The notes under the pieces were generated by a model. It was given only the letters and a program-made list of their open reading frames with translations. It ran no database searches and was not told the DNA's origin. From NCBI GenBank assembly GCA_902803265.1, contig CADCPD010000216.1, positions 1-7,279 on the forward strand: 7,279 nt of DNA, given 5' to 3'. This DNA is from an uncultured bacterium (GTDB taxonomy: Bacteria > Cyanobacteriota > Vampirovibrionia > Gastranaerophilales > Gastranaerophilaceae). This document shows positions 1 through 6,866 of the stretch, piece by piece (position 1 is the first letter of the stretch; every line of letters begins with the position of its first letter). Made by a program: the position numbers and the translations under genes.

Positions 1-87
1 CCTGTATGGATAATTATTTTTTGTGTGATTTTTGGAGTTTCTGCAAAATTTATTCAGGAAAGATTTATTAAAAGAGGTGAAAAATGA
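1..87 (+). CDS. Chromate transporter family protein, C-terminal end (partial)
   Basis: Only the last 28 codons are visible, open at the left edge and ending at the TGA at 85-87. They encode a hydrophobic stretch (WIIIFCVIFGVSAKF) followed by a basic tail (QERFIKRGEK), which fits a final membrane helix with a cytoplasmic end. The fragment itself has no diagnostic motif. The family call rests on context: short-chain ChrA proteins are usually encoded as tandem pairs, and the next gene is a short-chain ChrA whose ATG overlaps this stop as ATGA. The two would be translationally coupled and probably form a heteromeric transporter. An unrelated membrane protein cannot be excluded from 28 residues. 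Confidence 0.6.
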   Translation, partial: PVWIIIFCVIFGVSAKFIQERFIKRGEK

Positions 88-623
88 TGACTCTTCTGCA
101 CCTTTTTTATGAGTTTTTCAAAATAGGCGTATTTTCATTTGGCGGAGGTTATGCAACAATACCGTTTTTGTATGAATTAGTGCATACTTATGGTTGGTAT
201 AGTGAAAACCAATTAACAAATATGATAGCAATATCAATGGTTACACCTGGTCCTGTCGGCGCGAATATGGCTACATTCGCAGGTTTTCAAACATTAGGCA
301 TAACAGGAGGAATAATAGCAACGCTATCCCTTGTTTTTCCCTCATTCTTATTTGTAATATTTATATCAAAACTTTTGAAAAAATATAAAGATAAATTTTT
401 GGTAAAAACTATACTTTATTCTCTAAAGCCTGCAGGCTGCGGTTTGTTATGTGCTGTCGGATGCAATTTATTTAAATCTCACGTTAATTCAATTCATGCG
501 ATAGCTTTATTCATATTTTTATTTTTAATAAGTTTTAAATTTAAAAAAAATCCGCTTTATTATTTTTTGTTTGCCTCAATAATCGGAATATGTTTTCAGT
601 TATGTGGTTTTAAACTTTATTAG
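84..623 (+). CDS. chrA: Short-chain chromate transporter family protein (ChrA half)
   Basis: This 179-aa polytopic membrane protein has the length of a short-chain (single-domain) CHR-family protein. Visible family motifs are FFKIGVFSFGGGYATIP (residues 11-27), TPGPVGANMATFAG (54-67) and the LKPAGCGLL segment (114-122). Most of the rest is hydrophobic helix. Known members export chromate or take up anions, but substrates of short-chain pairs in anaerobes are mostly untested, so chromate itself is not assured. A strong Shine-Dalgarno (AGAGGTG, 73-79) precedes two adjacent ATGs at 84 and 87. The spacing is 4 or 7 bases, so the second ATG may be the real start. The gene overlaps the stop of the preceding gene and ends convergently against the hydrolase gene, sharing 4 bases (TTAG). 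Confidence 0.88.
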   Translation: MMTLLHLFYEFFKIGVFSFGGGYATIPFLYELVHTYGWYSENQLTNMIAISMVTPGPVGANMATFAGFQTLGITGGIIATLSLVFPSFLFVIFISKLLKKYKDKFLVKTILYSLKPAGCGLLCAVGCNLFKSHVNSIHAIALFIFLFLISFKFKKNPLYYFLFASIIGICFQLCGFKLY

Positions 624-1423
624 TCTATTGTTGCTATCGGGTAAAAAGATTTTAAGTATTTAACATTTTCAATTTCAATATCAGCATATAACGCACATTC
701 TTTGTTTTCGGCCTTTGCTAATATTTCTGCTGTTGGAGAAATAATCATAGACGTTCCTATTGCATACATTTTATTACCGCATTCTTTTGTTTGGTTACTA
801 ACTATAAAATAAACCATATTATCATAAGCTCTTGTTCTGTTTAATGTTACCCACATATCCTGAGCATATTTAAGTGTGTTTTCGTCTTTGTATATTTCGT
901 CAGTGACTATCCAACATGTAGGTAAAACAATAATATCAACATTTTCTTTTATAAGTTTGTTAAAGTGTAGAGGATATCTTATGTCAAAGCATATAGCCAT
1001 TCCGACTTTTGCAAAATCAAAATCAGCCGTAACAATTTTGTTTCCTGCGGTTATATTACAGCCTTCGTTTCCTCCCATATAATTGAAAAGATGTATTTTA
1101 TCATATTTTGCAATTATTTCTCCGTTTCTGTTTATTGCAAAAGACGTATTATACATTTTATCTTTAATTTTTCGTACAACTGTTCCTGCAATAATATTTG
1201 TATTATATTTTTTTGCTAAATTTTGAACAAATTTTATTGTTTCTCCACCATTTTCATCTTCAGGTTCTTTTTGATATTCAATGTTTGTTGAAAAAAATTC
1301 AGGCATTATGACAAGGTCTAAATTTTTATCGGAATTTTTCTTTATGTAATATTCTATTTTACTTGAATTAACTTCTTTTTCTCCCATAAGAGAATTTATT
1401 TGTATATTTAAAATTCCTGCCAT
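620..1423 (-). CDS. Carbon-nitrogen hydrolase (nitrilase superfamily, Nit2/omega-amidase-like)
   Basis: This 267-aa cytosolic enzyme is full length for the nitrilase superfamily. The catalytic Glu-Lys-Cys triad is visible: E42 in LVIMPEFFSTN, K109 in KYDKIHLF and C145 in GMAICFDIRYP. E120 (GGNEG) sits where the second structural Glu of the family normally lies. The C-x-D-I-R signature and the DKIHLF segment resemble Nit2/YafV omega-amidases, which hydrolyse 2-oxoglutaramate or 2-oxosuccinamate. Other amidases of the superfamily, such as carbamoylputrescine amidase, cannot be excluded. There is no signal peptide. The start at 1423 is supported by a Shine-Dalgarno GAGGG (complement of 1431-1435) seven bases upstream. 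It is transcribed towards the transporter pair and away from the EF-hand gene, so it is probably monocistronic. Its TAA overlaps the transporter's TAG. Confidence 0.9.
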   Translation of the reverse strand: MAGILNIQINSLMGEKEVNSSKIEYYIKKNSDKNLDLVIMPEFFSTNIEYQKEPEDENGGETIKFVQNLAKKYNTNIIAGTVVRKIKDKMYNTSFAINRNGEIIAKYDKIHLFNYMGGNEGCNITAGNKIVTADFDFAKVGMAICFDIRYPLHFNKLIKENVDIIVLPTCWIVTDEIYKDENTLKYAQDMWVTLNRTRAYDNMVYFIVSNQTKECGNKMYAIGTSMIISPTAEILAKAENKECALYADIEIENVKYLKSFYPIATID

Positions 1424-1591
1424 AATTTAGCCCTCACTTTTAATAAAATTTTATTACAAATAAAGATAAAAATATAAAAACTGTTTTTGTTACAATTTAT
1501 ACACAATTTAGATGAAATTTTAAAAAATAAAGCAAGTTTTTTTGTGTTTATACGTTTTAGTATGTGTATACATGTATTTTTTTAGGTAGTC
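1424..1591. promoter_or_regulatory. AT-rich divergent intergenic region
   Basis: These 168 bases separate two diverging genes and should hold both promoters. I see no promoter close to consensus. Candidate pieces on the plus strand are TTGTTA at 1487-1492 and a TATACA hexamer at 1567-1572. Two exact palindromes are present. TAATAAAATTTTATTA (1441-1456) lies 18 bases upstream of the hydrolase start and contains TAAAAT reading leftward, a possible -10. Overlapping TGTATACA and TACATGTA occupy 1565-1576, just upstream of the EF-hand gene. A weak Shine-Dalgarno-like AGGT (1584-1587) precedes the ATG at 1592. In such AT-rich DNA short palindromes are expected by chance, so an operator role is only possible. 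Confidence 0.3.
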
Positions 1592-3739
1592 ATGACAAGC
1601 GGAAACGAATTTAAATTAGGTGGAAATAATGGTAATATTGCTGATTTGGCCAAGCTCAAATCAGGCGTAAAACGTGCTGATTTTGAATCTGATGCTAAAA
1701 TGCTGCAAGTTTTTGATGCGGTTGACAGTAATAACAATCAAACTCTGGATATGGATGAAGTTACTGTCTTTACAGATGGAATGAAGAATGCTGCAAATGG
1801 TGATGATACTATAACTAAGCAAGAAGCTCAGCAAGTATTTAAAGTTCAACAAGAAAAAGCAAAAGCGCAAGGCGAAGATGCAAAAAAATACGATATCAAA
1901 GCAAAAGATTTATTTGGCTTTGTAAATAGATTTTTAGATGCTTCTGCAAGAAGTAATGTAAAATCATCTGTTGTTGATGAGCAAGGAAACCAAACTTTAA
2001 CTTATGAAGATGGTTCTCAAGAAATTTTAAATAAAGATGGTTCAAAAATCTTAATTCAAGTTATTGATGGTAAAAAAGTATCAAAATCGCTTGATAAAGA
2101 CGATAATACAACAGAAGAATCAATTACTGATGAAGAATCGGGAAATACTGAAACTTTATCATATGAAAATGGTAAACTTAAATCTCATGTTATAAAAAAT
2201 GGTACTACAACAAGTTTTTTAGGTGTAGAAGACGGATTCTCAAAAGGAAAACCTGTTAAACAAATTATTAACCAAGGCACAGAAAATGAACAAACAGTAG
2301 CGTATAATCATACAGGAGATAATTCTTATACTGCTGTATCAACTATGTCAAATATTGAAGAAACTGTTGTAGTTACTGATGGTAAACCGGAAACATCTTC
2401 AAAAATTTTATATAAAAACGGAAAAAAAGTTGAAGAATATACAGTTTCACATAACGATGGAGTTCAAACTCGAAGATTTTTTGAAAATGGTAAATTAAAA
2501 AGTGATGTTGTAACTACATCTGATGGTACAAAAACAGAAACGCTTTATAATGAATCTGAAAGAAAATTACAATCTGTTATTCAAAAAGCAGACGGTACAG
2601 TTTATAAAGCAGAATATGACGGTAAAGGAAGTACTCTTGTTGTAGTTCAGAACGGAGAAACTATAGATAAACTTGCTAAGAAGTTTGGTAGAACAATTGC
2701 GGAAGTTGCAAGTAATAACAAAGGTACTGTTCATTATCAAAACGGTTCTCCATACTTTTTAGCTGGTGAAACAGTGAAAATATCAGGAGAGTTTGCTCCG
2801 GATTATAAAGGTTTACAAGGTCGTTCGACATCTGAGCATGTACAAGATCAATATGCACAACAAGAACAACAAAGAGTTGCTCAAAGACTTAATGGAAAAG
2901 ATTTTAAAGAAGTTACTGTAGCAAAAGATTACGCTAATTTAACAGATTATGCGAAAGATTTACTTCGCTCAGAATTAGGTAGAGAACCAAGTAAAGAAGA
3001 ATTTACAAATAAAGCAAATGATTTGGCATATCTAAATGGCGGAAATAGTATAGTACCTAAGAAAGGTATGACAATTCGTACTCAAAAAACTGAAGCTGAT
3101 ATTAAAGCAGATAAATTAAAAGTTGGACAAAAACATGGTAAAAATGTAAAACGAAATGCTGTAAATGAACTTGTTAGAGAGTTTAATCAGGCTCAAAGAA
3201 GTTTTAATAATCAACTTAAAAAAGATGGTTGGGCAGCAGATGTAGCAGATGCGGTGTCATATATTTGGAACAATGATGCTTGGTCAGCTACCGGTAATAC
3301 TGCAAGACAAGTAAGACAAGATTTAGCTGATTATAAAGAAAAAATTGAAGGTTTGAAAGTTGCGTATAAAGAAGGTGAACCTCAATTTAAGGCTAAGTTT
3401 AAAGAAACTTTTGGTATTGAATATAATGAAAAAAATATGGAAGCTTATCAGTCAAGCAGAGATAAGCTCAAACATGTTTCAACGGTTTTAGCAACAGAAA
3501 AAGCTGTTACTTCAAGAATGGATGAGTTATTCGCAAACTACGATAAAGAAAAAGCTATTGTAGATAAATATAAGAATAGTCCTAATACTCTTGTTGATGA
3601 ACGTAAGTTAAACAGTGCGCAGTTTGCTGTTCAAAGAGAAATTCAAAATGTTTTAGGTTTGTCAGATTCTGAAATGATAAAACTTTCACAAGATTTACAA
3701 TCAAAGGGTAAATCTTTAGATATAAACTATATGAGATAA
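1592..3739 (+). CDS. EF-hand / MORN-like repeat / LysM-like protein; probable N-terminal part of a split effector
   Basis: This 715-aa protein has no recognisable signal peptide or membrane helix. Residues 41-80 form an EF-hand pair. The loop at 45-56 (DSNNNQTLDMDE) is canonical for calcium. The loop at 67-78 keeps N, D, T, I and E at positions 3, 5, 7, 8 and 12 but has Ala at position 1. Residues about 130-347 are short beta repeats of the MORN/YwqK kind, with ENGKLKS at 192-198 and again at 299-305. A LysM-like module spans about 350-398 (VVVQNGETIDKLAKKFG, then FLAGETVKI). A related but more divergent unit may lie at 449-497, ending VPKKGMTIR. Residues 500-715 are charged and helical, possibly coiled-coil. 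The Shine-Dalgarno (AGGT, 1584-1587) is weak. The ORF stops at a single TAA, and the downstream ORF continues in the same frame, so this is probably the front of a larger protein. Exact function is unknown. Confidence 0.8.
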   Translation: MTSGNEFKLGGNNGNIADLAKLKSGVKRADFESDAKMLQVFDAVDSNNNQTLDMDEVTVFTDGMKNAANGDDTITKQEAQQVFKVQQEKAKAQGEDAKKYDIKAKDLFGFVNRFLDASARSNVKSSVVDEQGNQTLTYEDGSQEILNKDGSKILIQVIDGKKVSKSLDKDDNTTEESITDEESGNTETLSYENGKLKSHVIKNGTTTSFLGVEDGFSKGKPVKQIINQGTENEQTVAYNHTGDNSYTAVSTMSNIEETVVVTDGKPETSSKILYKNGKKVEEYTVSHNDGVQTRRFFENGKLKSDVVTTSDGTKTETLYNESERKLQSVIQKADGTVYKAEYDGKGSTLVVVQNGETIDKLAKKFGRTIAEVASNNKGTVHYQNGSPYFLAGETVKISGEFAPDYKGLQGRSTSEHVQDQYAQQEQQRVAQRLNGKDFKEVTVAKDYANLTDYAKDLLRSELGREPSKEEFTNKANDLAYLNGGNSIVPKKGMTIRTQKTEADIKADKLKVGQKHGKNVKRNAVNELVREFNQAQRSFNNQLKKDGWAADVADAVSYIWNNDAWSATGNTARQVRQDLADYKEKIEGLKVAYKEGEPQFKAKFKETFGIEYNEKNMEAYQSSRDKLKHVSTVLATEKAVTSRMDELFANYDKEKAIVDKYKNSPNTLVDERKLNSAQFAVQREIQNVLGLSDSEMIKLSQDLQSKGKSLDINYMR
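3737..3739 (+). other. Single in-frame TAA interrupting a ~1,620-codon reading frame
   Basis: The frame opened at 1592 stays open on both sides of this TAA, from 1592 to 6460, with eight further sense codons (LYGEIKTG) before the first possible start, a TTG at 3764. The next in-frame ATG is at 3995, inside the glycine-rich membrane-like segment. No Shine-Dalgarno sits at a useful distance before 3764: GGTGA at 3746-3750 is 13 bases away, and the AGG at 3760-3762 nearly touches the TTG. One base change (C to T from CAA, or G to T from GAA) would create this stop. The context TAAT is normally an efficient terminator, which argues for nonsense mutation or base-call error over programmed readthrough. 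Confidence 0.65.
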
Positions 3740-3763
3740 TTATATGGTGAAATAAAAACAGGT

Positions 3764-6460
3764 TTGGCAAATGAAAGTAAGAAAGCTTTAGGTGGAAAAA
3801 CTCTTGAACAATATCAGTCGGAAAAAGATGCTGCATATAAGAAAGCATATGGTAACAAAACAGATATTGTTAAACGAGTAGCGGACTATAATGATTCACA
3901 AGATACTGGTGCCGCTGTTGTTAAAGTTGGAGCTAAAATAGTTGGCTCAGCATTAGTAGGTGCAGCTACAGGTGGCGCTGCATCCGGAATATTAATGGGG
4001 GCTCTTATTTCTTCTGGTGTATCATTTGCAGTTGATGCAACTGATATGATGTCAGATGGCAGAGAACATTCTCTTGGTGAGTATGGTTCTGTTGCTGGGG
4101 ATGCAGTAGTTGATGGTGTTACTCAGGCAATTAGTGGTGGCACTTCAAAGTTCTTAAAAGCTTCTAATGTTGGAAAAGTTACGAGATATGCTACAAAAGC
4201 TGTTGTTGATATGACATTAGATGGCGGTGTTGATTATATGCGTACAGGTGAGTTCCATTTATCAACAATTGTTATGTCAGGGGTATCATCTGTTGGTGGT
4301 GAAATGCTAGGTGATTTCATGGAAGCTCGTGCAAAAAGAAAAGCTGTTGAGAAAGAATTTTCTCAATTGGAAATTAAAACAACAGACCCATTAGATGATG
4401 TTCCATCTAATTGGGCTACAATGACTCCTGATGAAAGAAGAGCAAATTTAAGACAACGTCAAATTGATCATGAAAATTGGATAAAAGTTAATGGAGGACC
4501 TGCTCTTGATGCATCAGCTGTAGAAATAATAAATCCTGAACATTCAAGATATGTTGTTACCGTAAATCCTGATGAAATGGGTGGTGTTCAAACTCAAGAT
4601 TTGGGTAATGGTATAAAAGGTATTGTTGATGATCCTGGACATATAAGAGTAGATGTAACTTCTTCTCAAATGCGTCATGCAATAGCTGATGTTGGAAAAC
4701 TAGGTATTAATCCAAAATCTGAATTTGGTCGAGGACTTGTTAAATTAGAAAATATACAACAAGCAAAAGTATCTTATACATCAAGAGCCGATGGATTACC
4801 TGAATATGCTGCAGTACAGGGACTTGGCGAAAAAGGCAGCGGTGTTTCAACACGTAGTGTTATTACAGCACCAGATGTACTTGATTGGCGTAATTCTGCC
4901 GGAATGCGCGAAGATGTATACCAAACATTGAAAGAACGAGGTATCATTGGAGATTCTCAGTTGCTTGAAGATTGTGCAGAATTATCAAGTAGAGCTTACG
5001 ATAAGAAACTGGACGATGTTATATTTAAAGATGGAAAACCTTTTGTACTTGATAAAAAAGGAAATCGTGTTGCAGAAAAACCTTTTAAAGGCTCAAGTGG
5101 TGATTGGGATCGCATTATGTCACAGACAAATGAATCTACAGGTTTTAATGCAAGGGCATATAAGAATGGCGATAAGGTCATGATTATATTCAGAGGTTCT
5201 GATGATGTAGCAGATTTATCTTCTGATTTTAGAATGATGACAGGTAAAACACCTGAACAATTAAATGAAGCTTTATCTTTTGTTGAAGCAATTAAGCAAC
5301 AATACCCTGATGCTAATATTGTTGTTACAGGTCACTCGTTAGGTGGATCTTTGACAGAATTAACTGCAGCTAAGTATGGTGATGTTGTCGGTATCTCATT
5401 TGATGCTGTTGGAACAAAGAATATTATTGAATCATCTGGTGGGGCATTAAAAGATAATCATAATACTATTAGTTGTCTTGTTCATAGTGATGCTATCTCA
5501 AATGCTGATGCACATGCAGCTCAAGTTTTACTTGTTGGTAATGTTACTAAAGGTGGTGGAGTTTTAAGTCCACATTCAATGGCTAATTTTACAGGTACTA
5601 ATTCTGCTCTTGATGGGGCTGAAAAAGGTTTCTTGGCAAGACATGTAGAAGCAAATGCTAAAGCAACTAAATTATCTGCTGTTTTAGCAGAATATCCTAA
5701 TGGCTCAATAACTTTAGAGGATAAACAATTCAAAGGTATTGCTAAAAGTTTTGAATATGAAGTAAATACCATGGGAGCGGATTTAGATCAATTAGAATCA
5801 CAAGTTAATCGTCTTTCTAGTTGTGAACAAAAGGAAAAACTACAAGGTTTAATTGACAAAAGACGTGTTGAACTTTTAGCAGATGCGGATTTGGATGCTT
5901 TTGAAACTGATTTTATCAGTAAACTTGAAGATATGGAAAGACAAGAGCATTTGAGAAGTTTAATTGATAAAAGAATACACGGAATTACATCAAGTACAGA
6001 TATTAAGGCAAATTCAAATACACTAAGAACTTTATCTGGAGATGAAGTTAACAATGTTTTAGCTCGTGACTTTGGTTTTAATGAGCCGGGATTTTTAACA
6101 GGAGAATCTCCTTCTTCAGAAATTGTTACTAGAAAACCAACAAAATTTGTAAGAGTTTACAACGACCAAAGTTCTTTTGCTAAAGGTACTTGGTTAATGC
6201 CATATGATGAAGTTGTTGGTAAAACTCCTGCTGAAATTAAAGATTTCTATGCTTTACCGGCTATGCCAAAATATGTCGTTGAAGTTGAAATTCCTGCGGG
6301 TACTAAAATGTTTACCGGAAAATGTAATCCTGTTTGGGATGAAAAAAATGTTAATAGACAATGGGGCCATGGCGGTGGAACTCAATATTTCGTAACTAAT
6401 AATTTTGAAATTCCTACAAGACTTGAAAATCAACGTCTTATTCCTGTGGCTAAAAAATAA
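3764..6460 (+). CDS. Lipase-like serine hydrolase with C-terminal TNT/ART-like toxin domain; probable C-terminal part of a split effector
   Basis: This 898-aa ORF is read from a poor TTG start in frame with the upstream gene. Residues 48-92 are Gly/Ala-rich and hydrophobic, a glycine-zipper-like membrane or translocation segment as seen before the toxin tip of polymorphic toxins. Residues 200-450 are not recognised. Residues about 455-610 are a class-3-lipase/DUF2974-like alpha/beta hydrolase: IIFRGSDD (474-481), nucleophile S525 in VTGHSLGGS, candidate acid D576 (VHSD) and candidate H604 (LSPHS). Residues 676-737 contain two 37-residue helical repeats sharing LIDKR. Residues about 790-898 form a separate C-terminal domain with VRVYN (796-800), ALPAMPKYVVEVEIPAG (830-846) and GGGTQY (870-875). 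This order resembles the TNT NAD-glycohydrolase and TreTu-type ADP-ribosyltransferase toxins, with Q874 at the TNT catalytic Gln position. The tip identification is from memory of motifs. A candidate immunity gene follows 23 bases downstream. Confidence 0.75.
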   Translation: MANESKKALGGKTLEQYQSEKDAAYKKAYGNKTDIVKRVADYNDSQDTGAAVVKVGAKIVGSALVGAATGGAASGILMGALISSGVSFAVDATDMMSDGREHSLGEYGSVAGDAVVDGVTQAISGGTSKFLKASNVGKVTRYATKAVVDMTLDGGVDYMRTGEFHLSTIVMSGVSSVGGEMLGDFMEARAKRKAVEKEFSQLEIKTTDPLDDVPSNWATMTPDERRANLRQRQIDHENWIKVNGGPALDASAVEIINPEHSRYVVTVNPDEMGGVQTQDLGNGIKGIVDDPGHIRVDVTSSQMRHAIADVGKLGINPKSEFGRGLVKLENIQQAKVSYTSRADGLPEYAAVQGLGEKGSGVSTRSVITAPDVLDWRNSAGMREDVYQTLKERGIIGDSQLLEDCAELSSRAYDKKLDDVIFKDGKPFVLDKKGNRVAEKPFKGSSGDWDRIMSQTNESTGFNARAYKNGDKVMIIFRGSDDVADLSSDFRMMTGKTPEQLNEALSFVEAIKQQYPDANIVVTGHSLGGSLTELTAAKYGDVVGISFDAVGTKNIIESSGGALKDNHNTISCLVHSDAISNADAHAAQVLLVGNVTKGGGVLSPHSMANFTGTNSALDGAEKGFLARHVEANAKATKLSAVLAEYPNGSITLEDKQFKGIAKSFEYEVNTMGADLDQLESQVNRLSSCEQKEKLQGLIDKRRVELLADADLDAFETDFISKLEDMERQEHLRSLIDKRIHGITSSTDIKANSNTLRTLSGDEVNNVLARDFGFNEPGFLTGESPSSEIVTRKPTKFVRVYNDQSSFAKGTWLMPYDEVVGKTPAEIKDFYALPAMPKYVVEVEIPAGTKMFTGKCNPVWDEKNVNRQWGHGGGTQYFVTNNFEIPTRLENQRLIPVAKK

Positions 6461-6473
6461 TACAAAGAAAGAC

Positions 6474-6479
6474 TATAAT
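6474..6479 (+). promoter_or_regulatory. Isolated perfect TATAAT just upstream of the putative immunity gene
   Basis: A consensus -10 hexamer lies in the 23-base gap between the toxin-like ORF and the 115-aa gene, ending 4 bases before its ATG. No good -35 is present 16-18 bases upstream (TAAAAA-like sequence only), and there is no TGn extension. If active it would give a nearly leaderless message, which would fit the lack of a strong Shine-Dalgarno there. It could equally be chance in AT-rich DNA. Confidence 0.2.
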
Positions 6480-6483
6480 AGAA

Positions 6484-6831
6484 ATGGATATAGAATTTGA
6501 AAAAAATAAATTAAAATTACCTTTTAACAAAGTGTCTTTCAAACATGATATTGATAATGTTATTGAAGCAAAAGGAAGAATAGTTGTATTATTAGATATC
6601 CCTAATAGTGATGACACTATTGATAATGTTTTTGCATTGGATATTAATGGTAAAAAGTTATGGAGAGTTCAGCCGTTAAAGGAATATAATTCAAATATTA
6701 CTCAATTTAGTCCCTATGTTGGTATAGGTTTACTTGAAAACGGTAATATTACGGCCACAAATTATTTTGGTATGAGTTATGAAATTTCTATAGCGGACGG
6801 CAAAATTTTAAACGCAACTTTAACAAAATAA
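6484..6831 (+). CDS. Small protein, candidate immunity protein for the upstream toxin-like ORF
   Basis: This 115-aa soluble protein has no signal peptide or membrane helix. It lies 23 bases downstream of the toxin-like ORF, the usual position of a polymorphic-toxin immunity gene. The sequence contains two segments that look like PQQ-type beta-propeller blade strands: NVFALDINGKKLWRV (48-62), and ENGNITATNYFGMSYEIS (85-102) followed by ADGKIL (104-109). A conserved-looking FSPYVGIGLLENG block (75-87) joins them. I recall small proteins of this style near toxin genes, but I cannot name the family. The ATG at 6484 has only a weak purine-rich upstream region (AAAGAAAG, 6464-6471, 12 bases away). 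The immunity role is inferred from position and size, not shown by sequence. The metal-protein promoter starts 4 bases after its stop. Confidence 0.75.
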   Translation: MDIEFEKNKLKLPFNKVSFKHDIDNVIEAKGRIVVLLDIPNSDDTIDNVFALDINGKKLWRVQPLKEYNSNITQFSPYVGIGLLENGNITATNYFGMSYEISIADGKILNATLTK

Positions 6832-6834
6832 AAC

Positions 6835-6863
6835 TTGACAAAGTATATAAAATATCTTATTAT
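6835..6863 (+). promoter_or_regulatory. Sigma-70-type promoter for the cysteine-rich protein gene
   Basis: A perfect -35 box TTGACA (6835-6840) and a 5/6-match -10 box TATTAT (6858-6863) are separated by exactly 17 bases. Transcription would start near 6869-6871, giving a leader of about 40 bases with a good Shine-Dalgarno (AGAAAGGA, 6897-6904) before the ATG at 6910. This is by far the best promoter in the window, and it separates the following gene from the toxin/immunity locus. Confidence 0.8.
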
Positions 6864-6866
6864 TAG

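Noticed and set aside
876..1082. Plus-strand 68-codon open frame inside the hydrolase gene
   Set aside because: It is antisense to the nitrilase catalytic region (C145, K109 segments), which is clearly the coding strand.
1441..1456. Perfect 16-base palindrome TAATAAAATTTTATTA as a specific operator
   Set aside because: It is made only of A and T in very AT-rich intergenic DNA, has no flanking support and matches no operator I can name. It is mentioned only as part of the intergenic region.
3737..3739. Genetic-code reassignment of TAA to a sense codon
   Set aside because: The hydrolase gene and the 115-aa gene end at TAA in positions that give normal protein lengths, so general reassignment is very unlikely. 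Only a local event at codon 716 remains.
3582..3848. Minus-strand open frame spanning the TAA junction
   Set aside because: It is antisense to helical coding sequence on both sides, with no recognisable domain; it looks like a shadow in AT-rich DNA.
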